Shown in pieces: positions 1 through 9,785 of a DNA stretch of 64,000 nucleotides. The notes under the pieces were generated by a model. The model was not told where the DNA came from and did no database searches. It saw only the letters and a program-made list of their open reading frames with translations. Where the stretch lies: NCBI RefSeq assembly GCF_000614125.1, contig NZ_BAKJ01000012.1, positions 1 through 64,000 on the forward strand, written 5' to 3'. Made by a program: the position numbers and the translations under genes. How positions within the stretch are numbered: position 1 is the stretch's first letter; each line of letters starts with the position of its first letter. The stretch comes from Bacteroides rodentium JCM 16496 (lineage in GTDB: Bacteria; Bacteroidota; Bacteroidia; Bacteroidales; Bacteroidaceae).

Positions 1-47
1 GACTTTAGGCCGCCTGAGCCGTATAAACGGATTGTGGTTCATTTTCA

Positions 48-375
48 TCATTGCCCCCACATGAAGTGAATGATACGGCCATCATAAAATTGGTTTTGAT
101 AAATAGCTACGGAACAGACACACTTTAAGTACAAAAACATCGGTTGTAGATTGCTCTTTTGCCTCAATGTTAAGGCAGATTTTGTATGCTTGTATGGCCT
201 CGTCGTATTTCTTCTCTCCTTGCAGGGAGCGGGCGTAGGCATATTGTTTGCGTAAGGTTTCCACTGACGGAACAGTCCCATTTGTGGAAACACTGTCCTG
301 CTTTGTGCCACTGCTACATGAGAATAAAGAAGTTACCACAAGGATTATAGAAATAATCGACAAATTCAGGTCCAT
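48..375 (-). pseudogene. Broken lipoprotein gene with TPR-like segment
   Basis: The start codon at 375 opens a lipoprotein signal peptide (hydrophobic stretch, then a LFSC lipobox near residue 20). After it comes a segment resembling one tetratricopeptide helix pair (QYAYARSLQGEKKYDEAIQA). The frame then closes at position 82 after 97 residues. A second frame carries on to 48, so there may be a frameshift near 110-130, but even that product would be only about 110 residues. Bacteroides regulators and lipoproteins that start this way are usually several hundred residues long. I therefore read it as a truncated remnant. Nothing in the remaining 47 bases restores a longer frame. Confidence 0.4.
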
Positions 376-645
376 AATTTATAGTCAGATGTTTGCTTGT
401 AAAAAGGGGAATTAAAAAATGACCCGCCTGTTAGAGCATTGTCAAGAGGCTTGGCTGGTTCTACTGCTTGCAAATATAGAGCTTTTACCTTGAACTGAAA
501 AAAGTATTCCAATTTTACCCCTAAAAATGTTTTCGATAATATTCCGGTTCATCTTGACTGTCTTTGTGTTTATAGGTGGCTGATTTCTTAATGTCAGTCA
601 TTTACGGTTTTCCATGAGTGGAAGTCGGATTCGTTCTACAGCTGA

Positions 646-821
646 ATATCAAAAGTTTCAGCAGCATAAACCATTAGTTTCATTAGTGCAAACCAAAAGT
701 TTGCACCGTATGAAACTATTGGTTTCAAATGGAGAAACTATTGGTTTCTGTTATTGAAACTATCTGTTTTTCATAGCAAAACTAAAAGTTTCATGTTTAA
801 AACCAAGAGGATAGCATTGAT
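646..821. repeat. 22-bp periodic array with AAAC...GTTTC dyad core
   Basis: Seven consecutive units begin at about 646, 668, 690, 712, 734, 756 and 778, with a half unit after 800. The core is an imperfect dyad, AAACYA then 3-4 bases then GTTTC. Two units contain the identical GAAACTATTGGTTTC (712-726 and 734-748). The inter-core sequence differs in every unit. The spacing is 22 bp with one 23-bp step. Confidence 0.8.
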
Positions 822-868
822 GGCACTGAGCCGGACAAGGCGGGCTGTCTGAAGGTATCAAAAGTGGT

Positions 869-964
869 ATTCACCACAGATTACACAGATTTGCACAGAT
901 AAGCATCCTTGATTATCAGTAGATTAAGCACATTCTGTGTTAATCCGTGTAATCTGTGGTGAAT
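869..964. repeat. Long imperfect inverted repeat
   Basis: Arms at 869-899 and 934-964 are 31 bases each and pair with three mismatches, around a 34-base loop. The arms carry CACCACAGATTACACAGAT and its complement. From memory, similar sequences are common between genes in Bacteroides genomes. It could act as a bidirectional terminator or be a dispersed repeat; there is no T-run. Confidence 0.75.
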
Positions 965-976
965 TTTGACACACCC

Positions 977-1027
977 CCGTGATAGATACTTGTTGCGGTT
1001 TTTATCTATCACGCCTATCTATCACGG
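977..1027. repeat. Inverted repeat CCGTGATAGATA
   Basis: CCGTGATAGATA at 977-988 pairs with TATCTATCACGG at 1016-1027. A second copy of the right arm lies at 1003-1013. GATAGATA runs continue to about 1060. It sits downstream of the HAD-DUF3667 stop codon and could form a terminator hairpin for that gene. Confidence 0.5.
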
Positions 1028-1122
1028 ACTAATTGGTTGATGGATAGATAGATGGATGGTATTCCGTGATGGCGTGACGGATGTTTTTGTTTTTTTCAAC
1101 TTTTGTGTAGGGATGGTTGCTG

Positions 1123-3135
1123 TTACAAGATGAATTTCAGCACATAGATACCGGCTAACATCAGCGCCATTACAAGGCATGCAAATATGACGAGTAGCAC
1201 AAGACTGTAAGTCAGCATGAGGATAGTGCGCCAGAAGCTTCTCCACCAGGTGCCGTGGTACAATTGTTTATAATCCCAGCAGAAGAGGACGAAGATAAAC
1301 CATAGGGGCAACTCATACAAATCGTCTACCTTTGCGTACCCGTTGAAAGGCAGCACGATGATGCTCAGCAGGAGTATCTGGCAAGCTATGTAGGCTTGTA
1401 TGAACACATGCTCCGTGGTATTGTAGTTTAACTTATATTTCCGGCGTCGGAAGGCAAGTTGGGTGGCAAGTGCAAACAAAGGCAGTGTGGCAATGATGCG
1501 GAATGCCTTGTTTCCGTGTCCCCAGCTCTTCATCAGATTCCATACTTTCATTAGGAAAGGAGAGTTCTGGAAGACTTTTTCCAGTCTGTTTCCCACCTCC
1601 GAGGTGTCGTTTACAAATTCATCGATGAGGTCGCCATCATCGCTGTTCTGTTCGGATACCTGTGTGGCAGAAGTGGAGTCGTTCTTCTCTTCCAGTTTGT
1701 TCAAGCTTTTCTCCAGGCTTTTTATAGTGATGGCGAGGGCTCGCTTTTCCTCTTTGCTATAGGTTTTCTCCATCTTTTTGGTAAGCTTCTCTTTAGCGGC
1801 AATGATTTCTTCTTTGTCTGTCTGCTCTGTCTTTTCCGTTTTTTCTTTTTTGCTCAGAGCTTCCGGGTCTACCAGTTGCACAGCCATGATATAAAGGGCT
1901 GCAAGAATGAAGAGTGTCTGGAACGGGCGAAAATACTCTACACGCTTACCACCGATGAAGTCTCTAATCATGTATCCCGGACGGTAGAGGAGTTCCAGAA
2001 GGGTACGTCCAAAGCCATTATCTATATTGAAGAAGCCTCCGGCAATGTTTTTAAGCGCATTACTCAACCGATAGCGTGGAGTGTTACGGCTTTGTCCGCA
2101 ACGGTTACAGTAGTTGCCGGTATAGGTGGTGCCACAATTCAGGCAGGTGCAGGTTTCGTTGCCAGCGGGAGGAGTTTTTCTCCCTTGTATCAGCTTGATG
2201 TGAAATGCGCGCAGGCGTACTGCGCAGGGGTGCCACCATGAGTCGATGAAAGTTCTTGCTTTGTTGGGTAGTATCCTTCTTTTTTGGAGGATGCCCCACA
2301 ATGTCAGTATGAAGACAACCGGGAAGAAGTTGCTGTCGTCGGTCATGTCCAGCTCTTCAATAGCCAACCAGAAGAGTGTCACTAGAAGGAGGATTTGCCA
2401 GACACTTATCCTTTTCTGTTTCCGGAGAGAAGTGGCATGCGCGTTTTCCGGCCGGATGGGATTTTCAATCTTGAATATGGAAGGATGCTCCTCCTGAACT
2501 GCCAGCAGTTCTTCCAAAGTGCTCATTATTTTCCGGTGTGGGTACTTCTCCAATTCTTTGGCAGTGGTTACTCCGTGGGTGACTCCGGCAAAGTCTACTC
2601 CGGCCGCTTGGGCTGTTTCCGCATCTACTGTGCTGTCGCCTATATAGAGAGTCTCGGCTTTGGTGACATGTAGCCGCTTCATGGCAAGGAGTAGCCCTTC
2701 GGGAGATGGCTTGGCGGCTTTCACGTCTTCACCACCCACGACGATGTCCATAAAATCTTCAGGAAAATGCTGGTCGAGGAGTTCCTTGATGCGGAATCGG
2801 TATTTGGTCGAAATGATTCCGATGCGGGCGCCGGAGTCCTTCAGTGCAGTCAGTACGGACTTGGTTTCCAGGAAAAGCACCGTGTTGACAGTCATATGCG
2901 TATCGGCCTCTTTTCGGTATTCTGCCTTGAATCCTGCCAGTTGTCCGGCATCTGTCACGCCGGTGAGGATGGAAAAAGAGTCTTCCAGAGTCTTGCCGAT
3001 AGTACGTTTGATGTCGTCATCCGTCACCTCTGTATATCCGTGGCGGGTCAGTACGTTGCGGAAACAAGTGACGATTCCGCGGGAAGAATCAGCAAGCGTA
3101 TAGTCAAAGTCGAAAAGATAGGTCGTGTAATTCAT
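1123..3135 (-). CDS. HAD phosphatase fused to DUF3667 membrane domain
   Basis: The first ~215 residues are a phosphoglycolate-phosphatase-type HAD hydrolase: nucleophile motif LFDFDYTLADSS, motif II around IISTKYR, motif III lysine in KPSPEG, and motif IV IGDSTVDAE. A transmembrane segment follows, then a four-cysteine zinc ribbon (CLNCGTTY...CNRCGQSR) and a DUF3667-type region. That region has several membrane helices interrupted by a long charged, lysine/glutamate-rich stretch likely to be coiled coil. The start at 3135 is chosen because a minus-7 box (3151-3158) overlaps the longer frame beginning at 3153, which would place that ATG at or before the transcript start. The HAD half should be cytoplasmic and tethered to the inner membrane; its substrate is unknown. 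Confidence 0.8.
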   Translation of the reverse strand: MNYTTYLFDFDYTLADSSRGIVTCFRNVLTRHGYTEVTDDDIKRTIGKTLEDSFSILTGVTDAGQLAGFKAEYRKEADTHMTVNTVLFLETKSVLTALKDSGARIGIISTKYRFRIKELLDQHFPEDFMDIVVGGEDVKAAKPSPEGLLLAMKRLHVTKAETLYIGDSTVDAETAQAAGVDFAGVTHGVTTAKELEKYPHRKIMSTLEELLAVQEEHPSIFKIENPIRPENAHATSLRKQKRISVWQILLLVTLFWLAIEELDMTDDSNFFPVVFILTLWGILQKRRILPNKARTFIDSWWHPCAVRLRAFHIKLIQGRKTPPAGNETCTCLNCGTTYTGNYCNRCGQSRNTPRYRLSNALKNIAGGFFNIDNGFGRTLLELLYRPGYMIRDFIGGKRVEYFRPFQTLFILAALYIMAVQLVDPEALSKKEKTEKTEQTDKEEIIAAKEKLTKKMEKTYSKEEKRALAITIKSLEKSLNKLEEKNDSTSATQVSEQNSDDGDLIDEFVNDTSEVGNRLEKVFQNSPFLMKVWNLMKSWGHGNKAFRIIATLPLFALATQLAFRRRKYKLNYNTTEHVFIQAYIACQILLLSIIVLPFNGYAKVDDLYELPLWFIFVLFCWDYKQLYHGTWWRSFWRTILMLTYSLVLLVIFACLVMALMLAGIYVLKFIL

Positions 3136-3150
3136 TGTGACTTTTTGTGG

Positions 3151-3158
3151 CAAAGATA
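3151..3158 (-). promoter_or_regulatory. Minus-7 box of the HAD-DUF3667 gene
   Basis: TATCTTTG on the minus strand matches the Bacteroides TAnnTTTG consensus and lies 16 bases before the chosen ATG at 3135. Confidence 0.65.
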
Positions 3159-3211
3159 GTGTAAAGTCTATTTTTACAAAATAAAAAAGAGGATTAATCG
3201 GAATTTTGTAT

Positions 3212-3219
3212 TACTTTTG
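3212..3219 (+). promoter_or_regulatory. Possible minus-7 box before first GH92 gene
   Basis: TACTTTTG on the plus strand fits TAnnTTTG and lies 89 bases before the ATG at 3309. No clear minus-33 TTTG sits at the expected spacing. ECF control of this operon is also possible. Confidence 0.4.
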
Positions 3220-3308
3220 TTTGCATGAATTCTGTAGAAAAGTGACAAGATGTGTAAGTGTTTTATCCGGTTAGGTTGTTATACTATACACGTTAACCCT
3301 ATAATGTT

Positions 3309-5538
3309 ATGAATTTGATAAAATCTTGTTGTTTGTTTGTGGCCTTTTCGTCCTTTCTGGCATGCACCTCGCAGGTGTCGGATGTGGAGAGTGTGTCTTA
3401 TACAGAGTTTGTGAATCCCTTTATCGGTACAGATTTTACTGGAAACACCTATCCGGGTGCCCAGGCACCGTTTGGCATGGTGCAGCTCAGTCCTGACAAC
3501 GGACTGCCGGGCTGGGACCGTATTTCCGGATATTTTTATCCGGACAGTACCATTGCAGGCTTCAGCCATACCCATCTCTCCGGAACCGGCGCTGGTGACT
3601 TGTATGACATCTCTTTTATGCCGGTGACATTGCCTTATAAGGAGGCGGAAGCTCCGCTCGGCATTCACTCTTTGTTCTCTCATTCGGAAGAGTCGGCAAG
3701 CGCCGGATACTATCAGGTGCGTCTGAAAGATTATAATATCAATGTAGAGTTGACGGCCACCGAGCGTTGTGGCATTCAGCGGTATACTTTCCCCAAAGCC
3801 GATGCTGCCGTTTTCCTGAATTTGCGGAAAGCCATGAATTGGGATTTTACTAATGATTCTCACATAGAAGCCGTCGATTCGATAACGGTGCAAGGTTACC
3901 GTTACTCTGACGGTTGGGCACGCGACCAACGCCTCTACTTCCGTACACGTTTCTCCAAACCGTTTGCTGCGATGCAGCTCGATACAGCTGCCATAGAGAA
4001 AGACGGCAAGCGGATAGGGACATCTGTCATTGCACGATTCGACTTCCAGACTAAGGAAGGAGAACAGATTCTTGTCAGTACTGCCATCTCCGGTGTGAGT
4101 ATGGAAGGGGCGGCACGTAATCTGGCAGCCGAAGTACCCGATGATGATTTCGACAAATACCTGGCTGCTGTGCAGGATGATTGGAACGAACAATTGTCCC
4201 GGATAGAAATAAAATGCGATGACCGCGATGAGAAAGTCAAGTTCTATACAGCTTTGTATCATTCGATGATTGCTCCTACCATTTACAGTGATGTGGACGG
4301 CGCCTATTACGGTCCCGACAAGCAAGTGCACCGGGCGGAGGGCTGGACAAATTACAGTACTTTCTCCTTGTGGGACACTTACCGTGCGGCTCATCCTCTC
4401 TATACCTTTATTGAGCCGGAACGGGTGAACGATATGGTGAAGTCCTTCCTCGCCTTCTTCGAACAGAACGGTCGCCTTCCCGTATGGAATTTTCAGGGGA
4501 GCGAGACAGATATGATGATAGGTTACCACTCTGTGCCGGTCATTGTAGATGCCTATCTGAAAGGTATTGGGGACTTCGATGCGAAAAAGGCCCTGGAGCT
4601 TGTGTAGCTACTGCCAATATCGATTCCTATCGTGGCATCGGGCTCTATAAGAAATATGGCTATGTGCCTATAATGTGACAGACCGGTATAATTCGGAAAA
4701 CTGGTCACTTTCCAAAACACTGGAATATGCATACGATGACTATTGTATAGCCCGTATGGCAGAGAAGCTGGGCGATAAGGAGGTTGCGGACGCGTTTTAT
4801 AAGCGTTCCCGTAATTACCGGAATGTCTACAATCCGGTAAGTTCTTTCATGCAGCCCCGTGATGACAAGGGAGAGTTTATCCGGAACTTCTCACCGGACG
4901 ACTATACTCCGCACATCTGCGAGAGCAACGGCTGGCAATACTTCTGGTCTGTGCAGCAGGATATTGACGGTTTGATAGCTTTGACTGGAGGTAAGGAACG
5001 GTTTGCCCAGAAGCTGGACAGTATGTTTACTTACAATCCTTCTGCAGATGATGAGCTGCCTATTTTCAGCACCGGGATGATTGGTCAGTATGCACATGGA
5101 AATGAGCCTGGCCATCACGTCATCTATCTGTTCAATGCTGTGGATCAACCTTGGAAAACCCAGAAATATGCAGCCCGGGTGATGCGTGAACTCTACCTGA
5201 ACACTCCTGCCGGTTTGTGCGGCAACGAGGATTGCGGACAGATGTCCGCCTGGTATGTGCTTAGTGCGATGGGCTTTTATCCGGTAGACCCGGTTGGCGG
5301 AAAATATGAAATCGGTACCCCCCTATATCCGGAAATGAAGATGCACCTGCCCGGTGGAAAGACCTTTACGGTACTGGCACCGGCGGTGAGCAAGGAAAAT
5401 TGCTACATTCAATCTGTCAAACTCAACGGTAAGAACTATGACAAAAGTTATATTACGCATGAACAGATAATGGATGGAAGTGTTTTCGAATTTGAAATGG
5501 GGGATAAACCGGGCCAGGCATGGTACAGCCCCCGATAA
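3309..5538 (+). CDS. GH92 exo-alpha-mannosidase lipoprotein (first of four)
   Basis: Glycoside hydrolase family 92: calcium-dependent, inverting exo-alpha-mannosidase. It has a lipoprotein signal (FLAC lipobox), the N-terminal FVNPFIGTD and NTYPGAQAPFGM motifs, SLWDTYRAAHP, and the C-terminal YAHGNEPGHH and GNEDCGQMSAW motifs. The HGNEP form is the one seen in alpha-1,2-mannosidases such as BT3990. Two frame breaks (about 4598 and 4669) are each repaired by restoring one base (GG and TT), giving about 743 residues, the normal family length. The ECF sigma gene starts 11 bases downstream. By position and type this matches BT3994 of B. thetaiotaomicron. It likely trims high-mannose N-glycan at the cell surface or in the periplasm. 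Confidence 0.9.
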
Positions 5539-5549
5539 CCGGCTAAAAT

Positions 5550-6143
5550 ATGGATGAACATTTCGACTTGACATATAAATCTCTTTTCCGCAGGTATTAC
5601 GGCAATCTGCTGTTCTACGCCACACGCATTGTGGGAGAGGAAGATGCGGAAGATGTGGTACAGGATGTTTTCGTGGAGCTGTGGAAGCGGAAAGATACCA
5701 TGAAGGTGGGAGAGCAGATTCAGGCTTTTCTGTATAGGGCGGTGTATACCCGTGCCTTGAACGTTTTGAAGCATCGGGACATTGTGAGTGGCTATGAGGC
5801 TGTCATGCTCGAAATCCATAAAAAGAGGGTTGAGTTCTATCAACCCGACAGCAATGATGTGGTGAAACGGATAGAGGATGCCGAACTCAGGAGGAAGCTG
5901 TCCGATGCCATCAATGAATTGCCGGACAAGTGCCGGATGGTATTCAAACTCAGCTATCTGCATGATATGAAGAATAAGGAGATAGCTGATACGATGGGAG
6001 TGTCATTGCGTACGGTGGAGGCCCACATGTACAAAGCTTTGAAGTTGCTGCGTGATAAACTGGGGTATCTGAACCTGATGTTGGCTCTGTTTTTCATCGG
6101 GAAAGTAAGTGTTTTTGCGAGCAGCGTTGTTTTATTATCATAA
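5550..6143 (+). CDS. ECF-type RNA polymerase sigma factor
   Basis: A sigma-70 family ECF factor of 197 residues, intact. The sigma-2 region covers roughly residues 10-75 (EDAEDVVQDVFVELWKRK) and the sigma-4 helix-turn-helix roughly residues 120-170 (LPDKCRMVFKLSYLHDMKN, EIADTMGVSLRTVEAHM). A hydrophobic tail follows (MLALFFIGKVSVFASSVVLL), which is unusual for a purely soluble sigma factor but common in Bacteroides PUL sigma factors. Its stop codon overlaps the start of the anti-sigma gene (TAATG), so the two are translationally coupled. It should activate the SusC operon when released by the FecR-like partner, matching BT3993. Confidence 0.93.
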   Translation: MDEHFDLTYKSLFRRYYGNLLFYATRIVGEEDAEDVVQDVFVELWKRKDTMKVGEQIQAFLYRAVYTRALNVLKHRDIVSGYEAVMLEIHKKRVEFYQPDSNDVVKRIEDAELRRKLSDAINELPDKCRMVFKLSYLHDMKNKEIADTMGVSLRTVEAHMYKALKLLRDKLGYLNLMLALFFIGKVSVFASSVVLLS

Positions 6144-7144
6144 TGAAGGAAAGAATGAATAAGTTGAATGAGGAGATATTGGCCAAGTTCCTTATGGGTG
6201 AATGTACGGAAGATGAACTTCGTGAGGTGAACGCCTGGCTGGAAGAGTCTGGTGAGAATGCACGCGAATTGTTCAGGCTGGAGGAGATTTACCATTTGGG
6301 GAGACTGGGGGATACTTCGAATACACAAGACATAGAAAAGGCCGAAAAGCGATTGTTTAAAAGGCTGGAACAGGAGAAGACGAAACTGTACAAGGTGCGG
6401 AGGATGGTTGGATGGATGCGGTATGCGGCCGTATTTGTGGGCCTCTTCCTTTTGGGTACTTTCGGCTATCTTTTTTATCAGACTTATAGCCAGCCGGAAA
6501 CATTACTGGCTGTCACCACTCATGATAAGATTAAGGAACTGAAACTGCCGGATGGAACCAAAGTCTGGCTGAATAAAAACACCACCCTGAAATATCCGCA
6601 TGAGTTTGCAGGGGAGGGAAGAAAGGTTTATCTGGAAGGAGAAGGATATTTTGAGGTGATGAGGAACCCGGAGAAACCGTTTGTTGTACAGAGTGAGGCC
6701 ATGCAGGTCAGAGTATTGGGAACTGTTTTCAATCTCAAGTCTGACAAGGCTAAGATGTCTGCGGTAGCTACCCTGCTGAAAGGCGAAGTAGAGGTGAAAG
6801 GCAATCATGGCGAGGGGATGATTACCCTTGCCCCCGGACAAAAAGCAGAGCTGAACGGAATGACCAGACGTCTGGTGGTGAAGCAGGTGGATACGGGAAT
6901 CGAAAACTGGCACAACAATGAGTTTGTCTTTGAGAAGGCCGACCTATACACTATTGCGCGTACATTGGAGAATTCGTATGGGGTGAAGGTAATTCTGGCA
7001 CCGAACATCGATGTAAGCAAGACCTACTCAGGTACACTGAAGAAAAAAGAGAGTGTGGGGGCTGTGCTGAATCTGATAAGGAATGCCATTCCATTGGAGT
7101 ATAAAATTGTGGGGAATAGTGTTTTCCTCTCCTCAACGAAGTAG
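6143..7144 (+). CDS. FecR-type anti-sigma factor
   Basis: 333 residues, intact. An N-terminal cytoplasmic sigma-binding segment (residues ~1-90) is followed by one membrane helix (about 92-112, YAAVFVGLFLLGTFGYLFY), a periplasmic FecR domain (LPDGTKVWLNKNTTLKYP, EGEGYFEV, GTVFNLK) and a C-terminal DUF4974-like domain. In this family, ligand binding at the SusC-like transporter is passed through the transporter's STN domain to the periplasmic part of FecR, which frees the sigma factor. The SusC at 9786 has such an STN domain, so the set is self-consistent. Corresponds to BT3992. Confidence 0.92.
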   Translation: MKERMNKLNEEILAKFLMGECTEDELREVNAWLEESGENARELFRLEEIYHLGRLGDTSNTQDIEKAEKRLFKRLEQEKTKLYKVRRMVGWMRYAAVFVGLFLLGTFGYLFYQTYSQPETLLAVTTHDKIKELKLPDGTKVWLNKNTTLKYPHEFAGEGRKVYLEGEGYFEVMRNPEKPFVVQSEAMQVRVLGTVFNLKSDKAKMSAVATLLKGEVEVKGNHGEGMITLAPGQKAELNGMTRRLVVKQVDTGIENWHNNEFVFEKADLYTIARTLENSYGVKVILAPNIDVSKTYSGTLKKKESVGAVLNLIRNAIPLEYKIVGNSVFLSSTK

Positions 7145-7209
7145 GAAGGCCGCACAAATTCGAGATATGACGAGAAGATTTTACTTAATACTAACAACTT
7201 TCTGATATT

Positions 7210-9483
7210 ATGCGAAAACTAATCCTATTGCTTTTTTTTGTGAGCAGTGCTTTATGGCTGCATGCCAAAGACTTTACCCAGTATGTCAGTCCTCTTGTCG
7301 GCACGCAGTCTACTTTCGAACTTTCCACCGGTAATACCTATCCTGCCATCGCACGTCCCTGGGGTATGAACTTCTGGACTCCTCAGACAGGTAAGATGGG
7401 TGACGGCTGGCAATACGTCTATACCGCGAACAAGATCCGTGGTTTCAAGCAGACACACCAGCAGTCCTTGGATTAACGACTACGGGCAGTTCTCGATCAT
7501 GCCGGTGGTTGGCAAGCCCGAGTTTGATGAGGAGAAGCGTGCAAGCTGGTTCTCCCACAAGGGCGAAGTGGCACTTCCTCATTATTATAAGGTATATCTT
7601 GCCGAACACGATGTAGTTACCGAGTTCACGCCTACCGACCGTGCTGTGTTGTTCCGTTTCACTTTCCCTGAAAATGATCATTCATACGTTGTTGTCGATG
7701 CCTTTGACAAGGGCTCTTATGTGAAGATACTTCCGGAGCAGAATCGTATTATCGGTTATACTACCCGTAACAGCGGCGGTGTTCCCGCGAACTTCAAGAA
7801 CTATTTCGTGATAGAGTTCGACAAGTCCTTTACTTACAAGGCTTCTGTAGCCGATGGCGTCTTGAGCGCGAATAAGGTTGAGCAGGAAGCCGGACACGCC
7901 GGTGCTGTTATCGGTTTCAAAACCCGCAAGGGTGAAGTGGTACATGCCCGTGTAGCCTCTTCTTTCATCAGTTTTGAGCAGGCTGACCGTAACTTGAAGG
8001 AGCTTGGCAATGACAATTTGGAAACATTGGTTCAGAAAGGTCAGGATGCTTGGAACAAGGTGCTGGGCCGTATTGATGTGGAAGGCGGAACCCTTGACCA
8101 GTACCGTACTTTCTACTCATGTCTGTATCGTTCCTTGTTGTTCCCCCGTGCATTCTATGAACTGGATGAGGCGGGAAGTCCTATTCATTACAGCCCTTAC
8201 AATGGTCAGGTGCTGCCCGGTTATATGTATACGGATACCGGTTTCTGGGATACTTTCCGCTGTCTGTTCCCGTTCCTCAACCTGATGTATCCGTCAGTGA
8301 ACAGGCAGATTCAGGAAGGTCTTGTCAACACCTATAAGGAAAGCGGTTTCTTCCCCGAATGGGCAAGTCCGGGTCACCGTGGCTGTATGATTGGCAATAA
8401 CTCTGCTTCCGTACTGGCAGATGCCTATCTGAAAGGTGTGAAGGTGGAGGATGTGCAGACGCTGTACGAAGGTCTCATCAACGGTACAAAGAATGTCCAT
8501 CCCGAGGTCTCTTCTACGGGTCGCCTCGGCTATGAGTATTACAACAAGCTTGGTTATGTTCCCTACGATGTGAAAATCAACGAGAACACTGCCCGTACTT
8601 TGGAGTATGCTTATAATGACTGGTGCATCTACCGCATGGCAAAAGAACTGAACCGTCCGAAGAAAGAGCAGAAACTCTTTGCGGAACGTGCCATGAACTA
8701 TAGGAATGTGTTTGATAAGGAAAGCAAGCTGATGCGTGGTCGTAATCAAGACGGCCGGTTCCAGGCTCCTTTCTCTCCATTGAAGTGGGGTGACGCCTTT
8801 ACTGAAGGTAACAGCTGGCACTATTCCTGGTCTGTATTCCACGACCCTCAAGGTCTGATAGACTTGATGGGGGGAAAAGAGTCTTTCGTGGAGATGCTCG
8901 ACTCTGTATTTATTGTCCCGCCCTTGTTCGATGACAGCTACTACGGTCAGGTAATCCATGAAATCCGTGAGATGACAGTGATGAATATGGGTAACTATGC
9001 CCATGGCAACCAGCCCATCCAGCACATGATTTACCTTTATAACTACGCCGGGGACCTTGGAAGGCTCAATATTGGCTTCGTCAGGTTATGAACCGCATGT
9101 ATACTGCCGGTCCCGACGGTTATTGCGGTGACGAGGACAACGGTCAGACTTCCGCGTGGTATGTCTTCTCTGCACTTGGTTTCTATCCGGTTTGCCCTGG
9201 TACGGACGAGTATGTGCTGGGCGCTCCTCTGTTCCGTAAGGTTACCCTCCATTTCGAGAACGGTAAGTCCCTGACAATTGACGCTCCGGATAACTCACCG
9301 GGAAACATGTATATCGAGTCTCTCAAGGTGAACGGCGTGGATTATTCCAAGAATTATCTGACGCATGGCGATTTGCTGAATGGCGGTACCTTGAGGTTTG
9401 ATATGGGCAGCCAGCCTAATATGAAGAGAGGTACGCAGCCGGAAGATTATCCTTATTCTTTCTCGAATGAACTGAAGAAGTAA
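7210..9483 (+). CDS. GH92 exo-alpha-mannosidase (second), HGNQ variant
   Basis: Family GH92 with a cleavable signal peptide (ends near LHAKDF) and no lipobox, so probably periplasmic. Visible motifs are YVSPLVGT, GNTYPAIARPWGMN, GFWDTFRCLFP, GYCGDEDNGQTSAW, and NYAHGNQPIQH where the other alpha-1,2-type copies have HGNEP. Two frame breaks: at about 7462 (two bases short; repaired sequence would read QTHQPSPW, the family motif) and at about 9053 (one C short; repaired reads YAGAPWKAQYW). The repaired product is about 758 residues. It matches BT3991 in position. The Glu-to-Gln change at the predicted +1 subsite suggests a linkage preference different from the HGNE copies. Confidence 0.88.
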
Positions 9484-9511
9484 AGAATAGTAATAATATA
9501 GTAAGAAAAAG

Positions 9512-9653
9512 GTTGCCTCGGAAATAAGTTGATATATCATTTTGCTATTTGCTGTCTGTATTAGAGATGATTTTCTTGAATCGGGTGGAAATAATTATTT
9601 ACTTCGTTAGTAATATTGAGCAAAATGATATATCAACTTATTTTCGGGGCAAC
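9512..9653. repeat. 142-bp element with 35-bp terminal inverted repeats (MITE-like or giant hairpin)
   Basis: The left arm 9512-9546 and right arm 9619-9653 are complementary over 35 bases with two mismatches, both near the outer ends. The 72-base interior carries no gene. An A-run precedes it and a T-run follows, so a strong bidirectional terminator is one reading. The sharp ends and length also fit a miniature inverted-repeat transposable element. No target-site duplication is obvious. It splits the second GH92 gene from SusC. Confidence 0.7.
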
Positions 9654-9785
9654 TCTTTTTTTAGGATTAATGATAAAAAAGATACTTTTTCAGTAAGTGT
9701 ATTTTCATGGTCCGTTGTTTTATATAGGAATGCGGGAGAATGAATCTCTCGAAGTAATTTATTGTATAACCTATAAATTGTGTTT

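Larger units (their letters stand above)
376..1122. other. Gene-free stretch of repeats
   Basis: About 750 bases with no credible gene. It holds three different repeat structures, listed separately: a 22-bp periodic array (646-821), a long imperfect inverted repeat (869-964) and a shorter inverted repeat built on GATAGATA/TATCTATC (977-1027). Bases 1028-1122 hold GATA-rich runs and the end of the HAD-DUF3667 gene. Confidence 0.7.

Noticed and set aside
646..821. CRISPR array
   Set aside because: The units are only 22 bp in total with 7-8 base linkers, no repeat of 24 bp or more and no cas genes nearby.
3279..4529. Open frame of 416 codons on the minus strand
   Set aside because: It is antisense to the first GH92 gene, which has clear family motifs; the antisense product has no recognisable domain.
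9549..9743. Short plus-strand frame of 64 codons
   Set aside because: It lies across the interior and right arm of the inverted-repeat element and has no protein features.
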